Source: Paludibacteraceae bacterium
GTDB taxonomy: Bacteria; Bacteroidota; Bacteroidia; Bacteroidales; Paludibacteraceae
Direction of reading: 5' to 3'
DNA length: 64,000 nt
Assembly (NCBI GenBank): GCA_017394705.1
Contig: JAFPXH010000006.1
Coordinates: forward strand, 248,001 to 312,000
The notes under the pieces are model-generated. The model was not told the origin of the DNA. It saw nothing but the letters and a program-made list of their open reading frames with translations, and searched no databases. Made by a program: the position numbers and the translations under genes. This document shows positions 34,161 through 42,455 of this stretch, piece after piece. Each line of letters opens with the position of its first letter. The stretch's first letter is position 1.

Positions 34161-35038
34161 AAATCGTTTGTTTTGACACAGAGACTACGGGTCTCGAGGT
34201 ACAAAAAGACCATATTATCCAACTTTCGTTGGTAAAAGTAGAGACCGATAACTGGCAAATCATTGACCAGCGAGATTGGTATATTTTGCCGGATTGCGCG
34301 TTCACTATTCCCGCTGAAGCCGAAGCCGTACACCATATAAGCAAGGATTTTTTACAAGCGAACGGGGTTTCGCTTCGAAGCATTTATGACGACTTGATCA
34401 GTTTCACGAACGGTTGCGATATATTGTCGTATAACGGTAATGGGTTTGATGCGCCCATTCTTTATTACAATCTCAAGCGTTTGGGACTGTCTTTTGATTT
34501 CAACAACCGCACATGGTACGACGCCCTTGCACTCGAACGCATTCATATGGAAGGTAAGGTTGATCCGGAGACAGGCGAGCGTTACCATTGTAACTTGACG
34601 GCCGCTTATACGCGCTATTACGGTCACCCGTTCGAAGGAGCGCATAACTCCTTGGATGACGTAATGGCGACGATTGAGGTTTTCAAAGCGCAAATAGCCG
34701 CGCATGGCTGGGAATGGGCACAAAGAGATGAATTCGGCTTTATTTCATACGATCGCTGGCTCTATAAAAAAGGGGATTATTACTATCTCAACCAGGGCGG
34801 ACACAAAGGTGAATCGATTGAATCCATGCTCCGCATTGACCGCAGTTATCTGGAGTGGATTGTAGATAAATGCAAATGGACCGACCGTCAGACGCAGGAA
34901 ATCATCGAACCGTATCTGGGACGCTTTGTTTCGCCCACCATGCCCATCACCACTCCGCCTGCCGGTACTAAACCTTCTTCGCGAGGGAAAAAACGGCCTA
35001 AAGGTATCATTACTGACGCCGATTTGAGTCTCTTTTGA
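34157..35038 (+). CDS. DEDDh-type 3'-5' exonuclease
   Basis: DnaQ/RNase T-like exonuclease, 293 aa. Exo I: IVCFDTETTGLEV (about 3-15); Exo II: LSYNGNGFDAPIL (about 93-105); Exo III: GAHNSLDDVMATIEVF (about 163-178, with His and Asp of the DEDDh set). A C-terminal extension (about 190-293) with a tyrosine-rich YLNQGGHKGESIESMLRIDR stretch ends in a basic tail. It may proofread or trim DNA or RNA; substrate unknown. It is translationally coupled to the methyltransferase (ATGA overlap). Confidence 0.88.
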   Translation: MKIVCFDTETTGLEVQKDHIIQLSLVKVETDNWQIIDQRDWYILPDCAFTIPAEAEAVHHISKDFLQANGVSLRSIYDDLISFTNGCDILSYNGNGFDAPILYYNLKRLGLSFDFNNRTWYDALALERIHMEGKVDPETGERYHCNLTAAYTRYYGHPFEGAHNSLDDVMATIEVFKAQIAAHGWEWAQRDEFGFISYDRWLYKKGDYYYLNQGGHKGESIESMLRIDRSYLEWIVDKCKWTDRQTQEIIEPYLGRFVSPTMPITTPPAGTKPSSRGKKRPKGIITDADLSLF

Positions 35039-35088
35039 TGACCTTTGACAGAAAAAACTACTGCTTTTGACACTTTTTCTCTGAAAAA

Positions 35089-35120
35089 TTTGGTCATTTC
35101 AAAAAAAAGCAGTACCTTTG
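35089..35120 (+). promoter_or_regulatory. Promoter for tRNA-fMet
   Basis: -33 TTTG (35089-35092), 20 bp, -7 TACCTTTG (35113-35120); then CACCCGCTTTCGAAAGAAAG, which folds CTTTCGAAAG into a small hairpin. Confidence 0.85.
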
Positions 35121-35146
35121 CACCCGCTTTCGAAAGAAAGATGTAT

Positions 35147-35218
<72 letters not shown>

Positions 35219-35223
35219 CTTAG

Positions 35224-35247
35224 GGCAAACGGGAGTTTGCCTTTTTT
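35224..35247 (+). terminator. Terminator of tRNA-fMet
   Basis: Stem GGCAAAC/GTTTGCC, loop GGGA, then six T. Confidence 0.9.
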
Positions 35248-35261
35248 AGTAAACGACCATT

Positions 35262-36554
35262 ATGCGAAAACACATTCTCTTTGCTTTAGCCTGCTTTTAC
35301 GCCATGACGCTTTCCGCGGTGGAACGCGTTTCGCTGGAACAACTCCAAGCTGATTGGAATCGTTACAAAGGACAGTTTGTGCAAATAACCTCACCTCTTG
35401 TGGTGTGCGGTAGTTTTTACGATTCTCTGATTCTTGCGCCCGAACGTTTTTATTGCCCTGAGGAGCGCGCCGTGGGTTTGGCAGAAGGTGACAGTACGGT
35501 TTACCGGCAGATAGAGGAGGCAAATCGGGCGGCCAGTATAGTCGTTCATTGCAGGAATAATTATTATAATGTTCGGACGGGCGACCGTGTGCGCAGTGTT
35601 AGCGCGCGCGTGACGAGCGAGCGGCATTTGGTATCCGGACAAGGCGTCAAGACTCGTCACACATCGCAGCCGCGTTTGCCACACAAGACAAAAGAGGAAA
35701 TGCGGGTGGTAGGTGCGAATATAGAGAATTATTTTGCCGATTTGGGTGGATATGCCACCAAACGCACCACACCGGAACAGCAGGCACTGAAGACCCGTAA
35801 GTTAGTCAAAGCCATCCGTGGAATGCACGCCGACCTGATAGCTTGCTGTGAGATGCAAGTAGGACATAAGGCCCCGGAGATGTTACTCGCCACCTTGAAT
35901 AAAGGCAGGAAGCATTATGCATATGTCTCGATGCCTATGCCTGATATTGACCGCATAGGCGGTTGTTTCCTTTATCGCACCGACCGCGTACGTCCGATAG
36001 AGACACCTTTGTCCGCATACGCAGACACCACATCTCATTACTATGCTCGTATGTTTGCACAGGGTTTCGAGCAATTGGACAAAAAAGGCCGTTCTACCGG
36101 TAAAAAGTTCATCGTCAGCCTGAATCATTTCAAGTCCAAACGTCCCGGACGCGGCAATTATGACACCAACCTCAAGCGTCTGGATAACGCGGATTCGTTG
36201 TTAGCTATGCTGCCTAAAGCCGTGGAACTCTTCGGTGATTCGGACCTGCTGCTATTGGGTGATTATAATTGCTACACCCGGGAGTCGCCTATTCAGGCCA
36301 TTGTCCACGCGGGCTACGACGATCAGTTAATGCGTTTCTGTCCGAACGACTATTCCTATGTTTTCAAGGGGGAGATGGGTTTTCTGGACCGCTGTTTTAC
36401 CAATCCTTCTATGGGCACACAAATCATCCGTGTTGTGCCGTGGCACGTCAATGCCGATTGGTATTATCAGCATGGCGCGTATAAGATGAAAGATAAAAGT
36501 CTCCACCGCTATGCCGACCATGAGCCGATTATAGTGGATATCAAATTAAAATAA
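35262..36554 (+). CDS. Exported EEP-family nuclease-like protein
   Basis: A 430-aa protein with signal peptide (MRKHILFALACFYAMTLSA), an N-terminal OB-like domain (about 25-115, WNRYKGQFVQITSPLVVCG; GDRVRSVSARV) and a C-terminal endonuclease/exonuclease/phosphatase domain: RVVGANIENYFAD (about 147-159), ADLIACCEMQVG (metal Glu, about 189-200), FIVSLNHFKSKR (about 285-296), LLLGDYNCYTRESP (about 328-341) and YADHEPIIVDI (about 416-426). The order resembles secreted ExeM-type nucleases. It may scavenge extracellular DNA. No promoter is visible, so read-through from the tRNA-fMet unit is possible. Confidence 0.85.
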   Translation: MRKHILFALACFYAMTLSAVERVSLEQLQADWNRYKGQFVQITSPLVVCGSFYDSLILAPERFYCPEERAVGLAEGDSTVYRQIEEANRAASIVVHCRNNYYNVRTGDRVRSVSARVTSERHLVSGQGVKTRHTSQPRLPHKTKEEMRVVGANIENYFADLGGYATKRTTPEQQALKTRKLVKAIRGMHADLIACCEMQVGHKAPEMLLATLNKGRKHYAYVSMPMPDIDRIGGCFLYRTDRVRPIETPLSAYADTTSHYYARMFAQGFEQLDKKGRSTGKKFIVSLNHFKSKRPGRGNYDTNLKRLDNADSLLAMLPKAVELFGDSDLLLLGDYNCYTRESPIQAIVHAGYDDQLMRFCPNDYSYVFKGEMGFLDRCFTNPSMGTQIIRVVPWHVNADWYYQHGAYKMKDKSLHRYADHEPIIVDIKLK

Positions 36555-36555
36555 C

Positions 36556-36582
36556 AAAAGGCAGCCAAAGTGGCTGCCTTTT
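36556..36582. terminator. Bidirectional terminator
   Basis: 12-bp perfect stem AAAAGGCAGCCA/TGGCTGCCTTTT with a 3-nt loop, between the exported nuclease (plus) and tRNA-Arg (minus). Confidence 0.9.
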
Positions 36583-36595
36583 GTGACCCCGCTGG
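36582..36595. repeat. Displaced copy of the tRNA-Arg 3' end
   Basis: TGTGACCCCGCTGG here is identical to 36638-36651, the 3' end of tRNA-Arg plus 2 flanking bases; the copies are 56 bp apart in the same orientation. The spacer holds two mini-hairpins (GCACC..GGTGC, GCGAG..CTCGC). Confidence 0.65.
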
Positions 36596-36639
36596 ACAAA
36601 TTTACTAATTTGCACCTGCGGTGCGAGCTTCTCGCTCTG

Positions 36640-36713
36640 TGACCCCGCTGGGGCTCAAACCCAGAACCTTCAGAACCGGAATCTGACACTCTATTCAATT
36701 GAGCTACGGGGCC
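36640..36713 (-). tRNA. tRNA-Arg (CCG)
   Basis: Reverse strand: acceptor GGCCCCG with CGGGGTC (one G-U), anticodon loop TTCCGGT gives CCG, T-loop GGTTTGAGCC. No encoded CCA. It begins 17 bp after the zinc-protease gene, so it may be the last element of that operon. Confidence 0.9.
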
Positions 36714-36729
36714 TTGCATCAGCGACGCT

Positions 36730-37416
36730 TTATCTTCTGGATCCTCCGAGAAGGATGAGAATGTAATATATCAGTGTAGCGAGGGAACTTAGTGCCGCCA
36801 CTACATAAGTATAGGCCGCGCTGTGGAGAGCATCACTCGCCATCTCTGTGGTATGGTTATCGGTTATGCCCGCTTCACGCAGCCATTGTACAGCGCGCTG
36901 GCTGGCATTCACCTCCACCGGTAAAGTGACAAAGGAAAACAAGGTAGTCAGTGCAAACAGTGCGATGCCTATCATCATCAACTGCGGGAAAGTGTTGATG
37001 GTCAACATACCCGCCAGCAGTATCCATGTCATCCAATTGCTGGCAAACGACACAACGGGAACCAGAGCCGAACGCATTCTCAACGGCGCGTACGCCGTGG
37101 CATGCTGAACGGCATGCCCGCACTCATGCGCCGCCACCGCTGCCGCTGCCACATTAGCACCATTATACACCTCCTCCGACAGGTTAACGGTCTGCGTTGC
37201 AGGGTTATAGTGGTCGGTCAACTGACCTTTGATACAAGTTATCTTCACATCATTGATGCCATGGTCGCGCAGCATCTTTTCCGCCACGTCCCGTCCCGTC
37301 AACGGCAACCTTTCTTTACTATAACGCTCGAACTTACGCTTGAGCGAAGCGGATACAACCCAACTCGCCAAAGCGACTCCGAGGAATAAAATCCAATATA
37401 ATGTGGTTGTTGTCAT
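36730..37416 (-). CDS. YugP-type membrane zinc metalloprotease
   Basis: A 228-aa neutral zinc peptidase of the PF04298 type. The catalytic HECGHAVQHA motif (HExxH) is at about residues 92-101 after a VNLSEEVYNGANVAAAAVAA stretch; a membrane helix precedes at 3-22 (TTLYWILFLGVALASWVVSA), and at least two follow (about 117-140, 147-165 and the C-terminal AALSSLATLIYYILILLGG). The active site probably faces the cytoplasm. Substrates unknown. It overlaps the Fur-like gene by 4 nt. Confidence 0.88.
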   Translation of the reverse strand: MTTTTLYWILFLGVALASWVVSASLKRKFERYSKERLPLTGRDVAEKMLRDHGINDVKITCIKGQLTDHYNPATQTVNLSEEVYNGANVAAAAVAAHECGHAVQHATAYAPLRMRSALVPVVSFASNWMTWILLAGMLTINTFPQLMMIGIALFALTTLFSFVTLPVEVNASQRAVQWLREAGITDNHTTEMASDALHSAAYTYVVAALSSLATLIYYILILLGGSRR

Positions 37417-37880
37417 AAGTTATTCTTTGTCTTTTTCAATTGCTTGCATTTCTTGCACTCTCCGTACACGAACAATGTGAATTGCTGCAAGTTAAAATTC
37501 GAATATTTGCGTGCGCGGATAATGCGTTCAATAGCTTTGTCATGAAAATATGAAACTCGTCCGCATTTCTCGCATATCATTTGCATCTTCACTTGGTTAT
37601 CCGCCTCAACCTCGTATAATGTTTTGGTGCGCTGACCGCGCTGACGCTCAATTGCGTGCACAATGTGCGCACTGACGAACAAGCGCAACACATTATATAT
37701 TGTTCCTATAGATATACGATCCTCCTCACAAGCCTGCGCCAATTCTTCCGTTGTGAAAGGTTGCGGTAAGAGGCATAATTTCTCCAATACCGTCTGACGG
37801 ACATCCGAATGACGAAGCCCGGCCTGAGCCGAATAAGCTTTTAGACGCTCCGAGGTGATATCTAACAGCGATTTTTTCAC
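37413..37880 (-). CDS. Fur-family transcriptional regulator, atypical metal site
   Basis: A 155-aa winged-helix regulator. DNA-binding domain about 15-90: GLRHSDVRQTVLEKLCLLPQ, FTTEELAQACEEDRISIGTIY, NVLRLFVSAHIVH. Four cysteines of the structural zinc site remain (CEKCG, about 109-113; CKKC near 142-145). The His/Asp-rich regulatory metal motif normally just before the first CxxC (HHDH-like) is replaced by EADNQVKMQM. So it has a Fur fold but probably not classical Fe(II) sensing. Its start overlaps the upstream gene's stop by 1 nt and its end overlaps the zinc protease gene. Confidence 0.85.
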   Translation of the reverse strand: MKKSLLDITSERLKAYSAQAGLRHSDVRQTVLEKLCLLPQPFTTEELAQACEEDRISIGTIYNVLRLFVSAHIVHAIERQRGQRTKTLYEVEADNQVKMQMICEKCGRVSYFHDKAIERIIRARKYSNFNLQQFTLFVYGECKKCKQLKKTKNNL

Positions 37881-39013
37881 TACCCTATAGATTTGATATA
37901 CGCCCGGCGACGCTTGTGCTGCTTATGGTCGAACTGCGTAAAATTGGAGATGTTCTTGGTATTGGTTTCCAAGATGGAGGTTGTCTCCAGAATCTTAATT
38001 CCATACCTGTTCATACGCGGGATTTGATCCTGGAAGAACAAAGCATTCACGCCGGTATTCTGATAGTCCGGACGCACAGCTATAAGCAGCAGATTGAAGA
38101 CCTCCATATGTTTCGCTTTCAGCGCCTTAAGGATATGATACCAACCGAAGGGGAATAAGTGACCGCGGCATTTACGCAGCGCGTTGGATATATCCGGCAT
38201 TCCCAAGCCCACTCCCACAATCTCGTCTTTCTCGTTAACTACCAGCGTAACGAAATCGAAGTTGAGAATCGGGAAATACATGTTCTTATAGTAGTTCTTC
38301 TGCTTGTCCGTCATAGGCTGGAAGTTATACAACTTCTGGTATGCTTCGTCTATCACGTCCATATATTGGATGCCATACTTACGCACAAGTTCGCGGGAGT
38401 TTTTCACTTTGTCCACCCGTACATGAGAACGCTGCTTCACGATCTCCGCTATACGGTCCAAGCGCTCCGGACAGCCCTGTGGCGGATACACCTGAAGTTC
38501 GATCCAGTCTGCCTCTTTGACCAAACCGTAAGCTTCTATGTGCTTTACGTAATACGGATAGTTATACAACGAAGCCATCGGAGCGAGGTATTCGTATCCC
38601 TCCAGCAACAACCCCTCATGGTCAAAGTCCGTGAATCCGACCGGTCCGTTAAGCGCATCCATTCCGCGAGCTTTACCCCATGCTACCACTACATCCAGCA
38701 ATGCTTTGCTAACCTCCTGGTCATCGATAAAATCGAACCAACCGAAACGAACATGTTTGTAATTCCATTTCTCGTTAGCACGCCGATTGATAAGGCCGGC
38801 TATACGCCCGACAGCCTTGCCGTCGCGATAAGCCATCCATAACTGATATTCGCACACCTCCAACGCGGGGTTATGCTTCGGGTCGAAGCAATTCATCTCG
38901 TCAAAGAACAAAGGCGGACAGTAGTATGGGCAATCGCTATAGAGTTCATTCGCGAACTCAATAAATTGCTTCAATTCCCTGCGGGAGTTTATTTCACGGA
39001 TTTCCAAAGCCAT
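37880..39013 (-). CDS. GNAT-like/YghO-type acyltransferase-like protein
   Basis: A 377-aa cytosolic protein. The start MALEIREINSRRELKQFIEF (39013) is chosen because the ATG at 39037 lies within the promoter. Two GNAT-like halves seem present: LWMAYRDGKAVGRIAGLINRR (outline, about 58-78) with GPVGFTDFDHEGLLLEGYE, and a C-terminal part FVTLVVNEKDEIVGVGLGMPD (outline, about 245-265) with LLLIAVRPDYQNTGVNALFF, the CoA-loop-like region. It resembles E. coli YghO and Bacteroidales relatives of unknown substrate. First gene of the operon with the Fur-like regulator and zinc protease. Confidence 0.65.
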   Translation of the reverse strand: MALEIREINSRRELKQFIEFANELYSDCPYYCPPLFFDEMNCFDPKHNPALEVCEYQLWMAYRDGKAVGRIAGLINRRANEKWNYKHVRFGWFDFIDDQEVSKALLDVVVAWGKARGMDALNGPVGFTDFDHEGLLLEGYEYLAPMASLYNYPYYVKHIEAYGLVKEADWIELQVYPPQGCPERLDRIAEIVKQRSHVRVDKVKNSRELVRKYGIQYMDVIDEAYQKLYNFQPMTDKQKNYYKNMYFPILNFDFVTLVVNEKDEIVGVGLGMPDISNALRKCRGHLFPFGWYHILKALKAKHMEVFNLLLIAVRPDYQNTGVNALFFQDQIPRMNRYGIKILETTSILETNTKNISNFTQFDHKQHKRRRAYIKSIG

Positions 39014-39033
39014 AAGCAATGCACATTTCGCAT

Positions 39034-39066
39034 GCAAAAGTACTGCTTTTCGCTGATATATGCAAA
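39034..39066 (-). promoter_or_regulatory. Promoter for the acyltransferase-Fur-protease operon
   Basis: Reverse strand: -7 TACTTTTG (39035-39042), 20 bp, -33 TTTG (39063-39066). Confidence 0.8.
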
Positions 39067-39146
39067 TATTTCAACAAAAAAAATAGATTTTACTCTATTT
39101 TACCGCCTCTTTTCATTTTCTTCTTTCCGCTTCCAATTATTATATG

Positions 39147-39154
39147 TATCTTTG
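39147..39154 (+). promoter_or_regulatory. Promoter -7 for the signalling operon
   Basis: TATCTTTG, with only a weak TTTC at the -33 position (about 39124). The poor -33 may mean lower or regulated expression. Confidence 0.6.
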
Positions 39155-39164
39155 CATGCGAATT

Positions 39165-40115
39165 ATGCGTATGATGAAACGAATTGTTTTTTTTCTTTTT
39201 ACTGCCTTGGCTTTAGCAGGTTGTACTGACACGGAACAGGAGTTGCGTGAACGCGCAGCCGAGTTATGTATGTATATCCCGGACCATGAGTTATTGGCAG
39301 AGTCGAAGGATTATCTGACGGAAGATTTCTATGCGTTGCTGGACACGATGTTCTATCGTCTGCCTGAGCACGAAGCGATGGATCATGAGTGGCTCTATTA
39401 TTTCGTGACGGGAAACGGTGGCACGATGGCTGATTTTGAAGTGACGCAGGTTGAGCGAACGGACAAGCGCCATGCGGTGGCCACTATCCTTGTGCGACAA
39501 GTATGGGAAGATGGCTCGTATGCCGAAGAGACGGATCTGGAGGAGCACAAATTATACATGGAGAAAGTGAACGGAAAGTGGCTGATGGCGGATTTTGACG
39601 GGCATAAAGAAGACTGCAGCCGCTATATTGCCAATAACCGGCGCGAGCAAGCGCTTAGACGAGCCCTCAGCGATTATCTCATCCGTGAGATTGGTCCGCA
39701 TTATTTGCTAGGCGAATTATGTATCCCCACCTTAATGATTGTAGCGGAAGAGGAAGAGCAGGTGTGGGGTGATTTCTGGATTTTCTGGTACAACACTTCC
39801 GGCGACACCCTCAAGACTGTCTCCGGCGGCAGCCATCCGGGGGTTATGACTATTCGTTATGACAACGGCTCTCCCATAGTTGCATCATTTGAGCAAGTGG
39901 AAGATGGAGCACAGTTCCTGCCTAGTGCCGAACGCATTTTCAAAGGACACTATGATATTTTCCACAACATGCACGCAAACCAAACTGTGCGTGAGGCTGT
40001 GCGACACGAGCAATTGGTAGAATACATCCGCGACAACCGTCTGAATATCCATTATTATCAAGACTACGGATGGCCGGCGGTAAAATTGGAGTCAAACACA
40101 GGCAACTATGACTAA
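39165..40115 (+). CDS. Lipoprotein of the signalling operon
   Basis: A 316-aa lipoprotein: MRMMKRIVFFLFTALALAGC ends in lipobox LAGC, followed by TDTEQE. ATGs at 39171 and 39174 are equally possible starts; all follow the -7 box closely. About residues 25-145 resemble a DUF4878/NTF2-like unit (AVATILVRQVWEDGSYAEE, MEKVNGKWLMADFDGH). About 170-316 are distinct, with many aromatics (VWGDFWIFWYNTSGDTLKTV). It overlaps the sensor phosphatase by 8 nt, so it may be its periplasmic partner. No named family recognised with certainty. Confidence 0.7.
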   Translation: MRMMKRIVFFLFTALALAGCTDTEQELRERAAELCMYIPDHELLAESKDYLTEDFYALLDTMFYRLPEHEAMDHEWLYYFVTGNGGTMADFEVTQVERTDKRHAVATILVRQVWEDGSYAEETDLEEHKLYMEKVNGKWLMADFDGHKEDCSRYIANNRREQALRRALSDYLIREIGPHYLLGELCIPTLMIVAEEEEQVWGDFWIFWYNTSGDTLKTVSGGSHPGVMTIRYDNGSPIVASFEQVEDGAQFLPSAERIFKGHYDIFHNMHANQTVREAVRHEQLVEYIRDNRLNIHYYQDYGWPAVKLESNTGNYD

Positions 40116-42150
40116 CAAGAATTCAACACACTCCGGCATATGGATAATGGTGATAGCCGCTGTAGTTCTGGAGGCTATTTCCTGCGTGCAGTATTTTACC
40201 AGCCGTGCTGCCATCAGACATGAGGCGGTTCAGCGAGCGGAGAGCGAGTTACGCAAAGCGGAACTGGAGATTGAGAAACACACGGTGGAGATGGAAGCGG
40301 CCGCTAGAACATTAGCTATGCTGGCAGAAAAATATGTGGACACCCCTGATTCTATCTTTTCTGCGACTCGTTCGGTGGTCAGTGCCATCGACAACACCTC
40401 CAGTATAGCCGTTGCATATGTTCCGAACTTCTTCCCGAAGCGAGGACGTTTCTTTGAGGTCTGCAGCAGTCGTATCTCGGAAGACAGCATCTACACCCGA
40501 CAGATAGGCAGTGCGGAACATGACTACACGCAAATGGAGTGGTTCCAAAACGGATTAAAGATAGACAGTTGCTGGTGGTGCGAACCCTACCTGGACGACT
40601 CCGGCTCGCAGACTTGGGTGGTCAGTTGTTCATACCCCGTACGGAGCCGAAACGGAGAAGTGGTGGCTGTAGTATGCGTGGATTTATCGCTTGAGTATCT
40701 GAAAGATTTATCAGAGGACCTGAAAGTGTACCCGAATAGCTATTCTTCCATCCGGTCAAGCAAGGGATTTGACATCGTTCCATCACCCGATACCATCCCC
40801 GGACGCAAGTATAATATTTTCAACGAAGAGATTGATGCTACAGGCTGGCACATTGAGATTATTATCCCCGAAGACGAACTATTCAAAGACCTCAACCGAA
40901 TAGGATTATTTGTTGGCATTTTGATGATTCTCGGTTTGATAATTCTGGCTCTGATGCTATTTTTCTCTGCAAGAACAAATAGCAAACTGATAGAATCCCT
41001 GGAGAAGAACAGACGTATTGAGGGTGAACTGGAAGTGGCACAAACGATTCAAATGGCTATGCTACCAAAAGTATTCCCGCCTTTCCTTGACCGATTAGAT
41101 CTGAATGTGTACGGAATAGTTGACCCAGCGAAAGAGATTGGCGGAGATTTATACGACTTCTATGTTCGTCATGACAAATTGTTCTTCTGCGTGGGTGATG
41201 TGAGCGGTAAAGGAGTACCTGCAGCGCTGGTGATGGCTACCGCACGCAGTTTGTTCAGAAGTGTCACTTCGCGTGAAGAAGATGCTGCCATTATTATTTC
41301 GAATATCAATAAAGCGCTATATGACCAGAACGAGCAAAATATGTTCCTCACGATGTTCCTCGGGGTATTGGATTTGCAAACCGGCGAACTCGACTACTGC
41401 AACGCAGGGCATAATGCTCCGATACTCGTTAAGAGTATTAATAACGAAGTGACGAGTTTGTCTGTTCTCCCGAACTTGCCCTTAGGTGTGGTGGGAGATT
41501 ATGACTATACTGCGCAACAAGCACAGCTGCATTACAACGATATGATTTTCCTCTATACCGACGGACTGACAGAGGCAGAGAATAGCCGTCATGAGCTATT
41601 CGGAGAAGAACGCATGATGCAGGCGTTGACAGGAATGGCCGGTAATCGTCCGCGTGAAGTGATTGAGGCCATGCAGCAGAGTGTAGCGATGTTTGTGGAC
41701 GGTGCACAGCAAAGCGACGACTTGACTATGCTGGCAATCCGCTATCAGACCGCAGCGCTCGTTATGAGAAACGACATCCAGCAAATACCTACTCTATCCG
41801 AATGGATTGAAGGTCTGCATATCCCGCCTGAACTGAACATGCCGATTAATCTCGCTCTGGAAGAGGCCGTCAGCAACGTCATGCTCTACGCGTATCCGAA
41901 CAAGAGCGGACAAGTTTTCGTTGAGTTTATTCAGTGTCAGGATGGAGAGGACAAGAAAATCATCTTCACTATTTCGGATAGCGGCATACCCTTTGACCCC
42001 ACCAAACAAGTCGAAGCGGACATCTCTCTTCCTGCGGAAGAGCGTCCTATTGGTGGATTAGGAATATTCCTTGTTAACCAACTGATGGACAAAGTGGAAT
42101 ATTGCCGGGAAGACAATAAGAATATATTAAAACTTACCAAAAAGATATGA
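40108..42150 (+). CDS. Sensor SpoIIE-type phosphatase with RsbW-like ATPase domain
   Basis: A 680-aa transmembrane partner-switching protein. Order: helix 1 (about 11-30, WIMVIAAVVLEAISCVQYF); periplasmic Cache-like sensor (about 45-255, YTQMEWFQNGL, VSCSYPVRSRNGEVVAVVCV); helix 2 (about 267-290); linker EGELEVAQTIQMAMLP; PP2C/SpoIIE phosphatase (about 320-550: KEIGGDLYDFY, GDVSGKGVPAALVMA, GHNAPIL, YTDGLTEAEN, SDDLTMLAIRY); C-terminal HATPase/anti-sigma-like domain (about 560-680: LALEEAVSNVMLYAYPN N-box, ISDSGIPFDPT, GGLGIFLVNQLMD). It would dephosphorylate a STAS protein such as the next product. It overlaps both neighbours. Confidence 0.9.
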   Translation: MTNKNSTHSGIWIMVIAAVVLEAISCVQYFTSRAAIRHEAVQRAESELRKAELEIEKHTVEMEAAARTLAMLAEKYVDTPDSIFSATRSVVSAIDNTSSIAVAYVPNFFPKRGRFFEVCSSRISEDSIYTRQIGSAEHDYTQMEWFQNGLKIDSCWWCEPYLDDSGSQTWVVSCSYPVRSRNGEVVAVVCVDLSLEYLKDLSEDLKVYPNSYSSIRSSKGFDIVPSPDTIPGRKYNIFNEEIDATGWHIEIIIPEDELFKDLNRIGLFVGILMILGLIILALMLFFSARTNSKLIESLEKNRRIEGELEVAQTIQMAMLPKVFPPFLDRLDLNVYGIVDPAKEIGGDLYDFYVRHDKLFFCVGDVSGKGVPAALVMATARSLFRSVTSREEDAAIIISNINKALYDQNEQNMFLTMFLGVLDLQTGELDYCNAGHNAPILVKSINNEVTSLSVLPNLPLGVVGDYDYTAQQAQLHYNDMIFLYTDGLTEAENSRHELFGEERMMQALTGMAGNRPREVIEAMQQSVAMFVDGAQQSDDLTMLAIRYQTAALVMRNDIQQIPTLSEWIEGLHIPPELNMPINLALEEAVSNVMLYAYPNKSGQVFVEFIQCQDGEDKKIIFTISDSGIPFDPTKQVEADISLPAEERPIGGLGIFLVNQLMDKVEYCREDNKNILKLTKKI

Positions 42151-42449
42151 AAACAACTATTACCTACAACGGCAACCAGATTATTGCCGCTTTTGCCGGA
42201 CGGCTCGACACAGCAGCGGCCGTACAAACAGCCGAAGATGTAAAGCCGTTACAGGAGGCGGAGAACAAAGAGATTATTCTCGACTGCGAGCAATTGGAGT
42301 ACATCTCCTCTTCCGGCTTACGGATTTTCTTGGGTATTCGGAAAGATGCCGCCACGCATGGCAGTAAGGTTATTGTGCGTAACATCAATGCCGATATCCG
42401 TCAGGTCTTTGTTATGACAGGTTTCATCAGCTTGTTTGAGATCCAATAA
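42147..42449 (+). CDS. STAS-domain anti-sigma factor antagonist-like protein
   Basis: A 100-aa single STAS domain (RsbV/SpoIIAA type): IIAAFAGRLDTAAAVQTAED (about 11-30), KEIILDCEQLEYISSSGLRIF (outline, about 48-68) and GSKVIVRNINADIRQVFVMTG. The phospho-acceptor loop reads SSSGLR where the classic is DSSGL, so a serine is available. It overlaps the SpoIIE gene by 4 nt (ATGA), strong evidence of a functional pair. The target of the switch is not encoded nearby: no sigma or separate RsbW gene is present. Confidence 0.9.
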   Translation: MKTTITYNGNQIIAAFAGRLDTAAAVQTAEDVKPLQEAENKEIILDCEQLEYISSSGLRIFLGIRKDAATHGSKVIVRNINADIRQVFVMTGFISLFEIQ

Positions 42450-42455
42450 ACGCGT

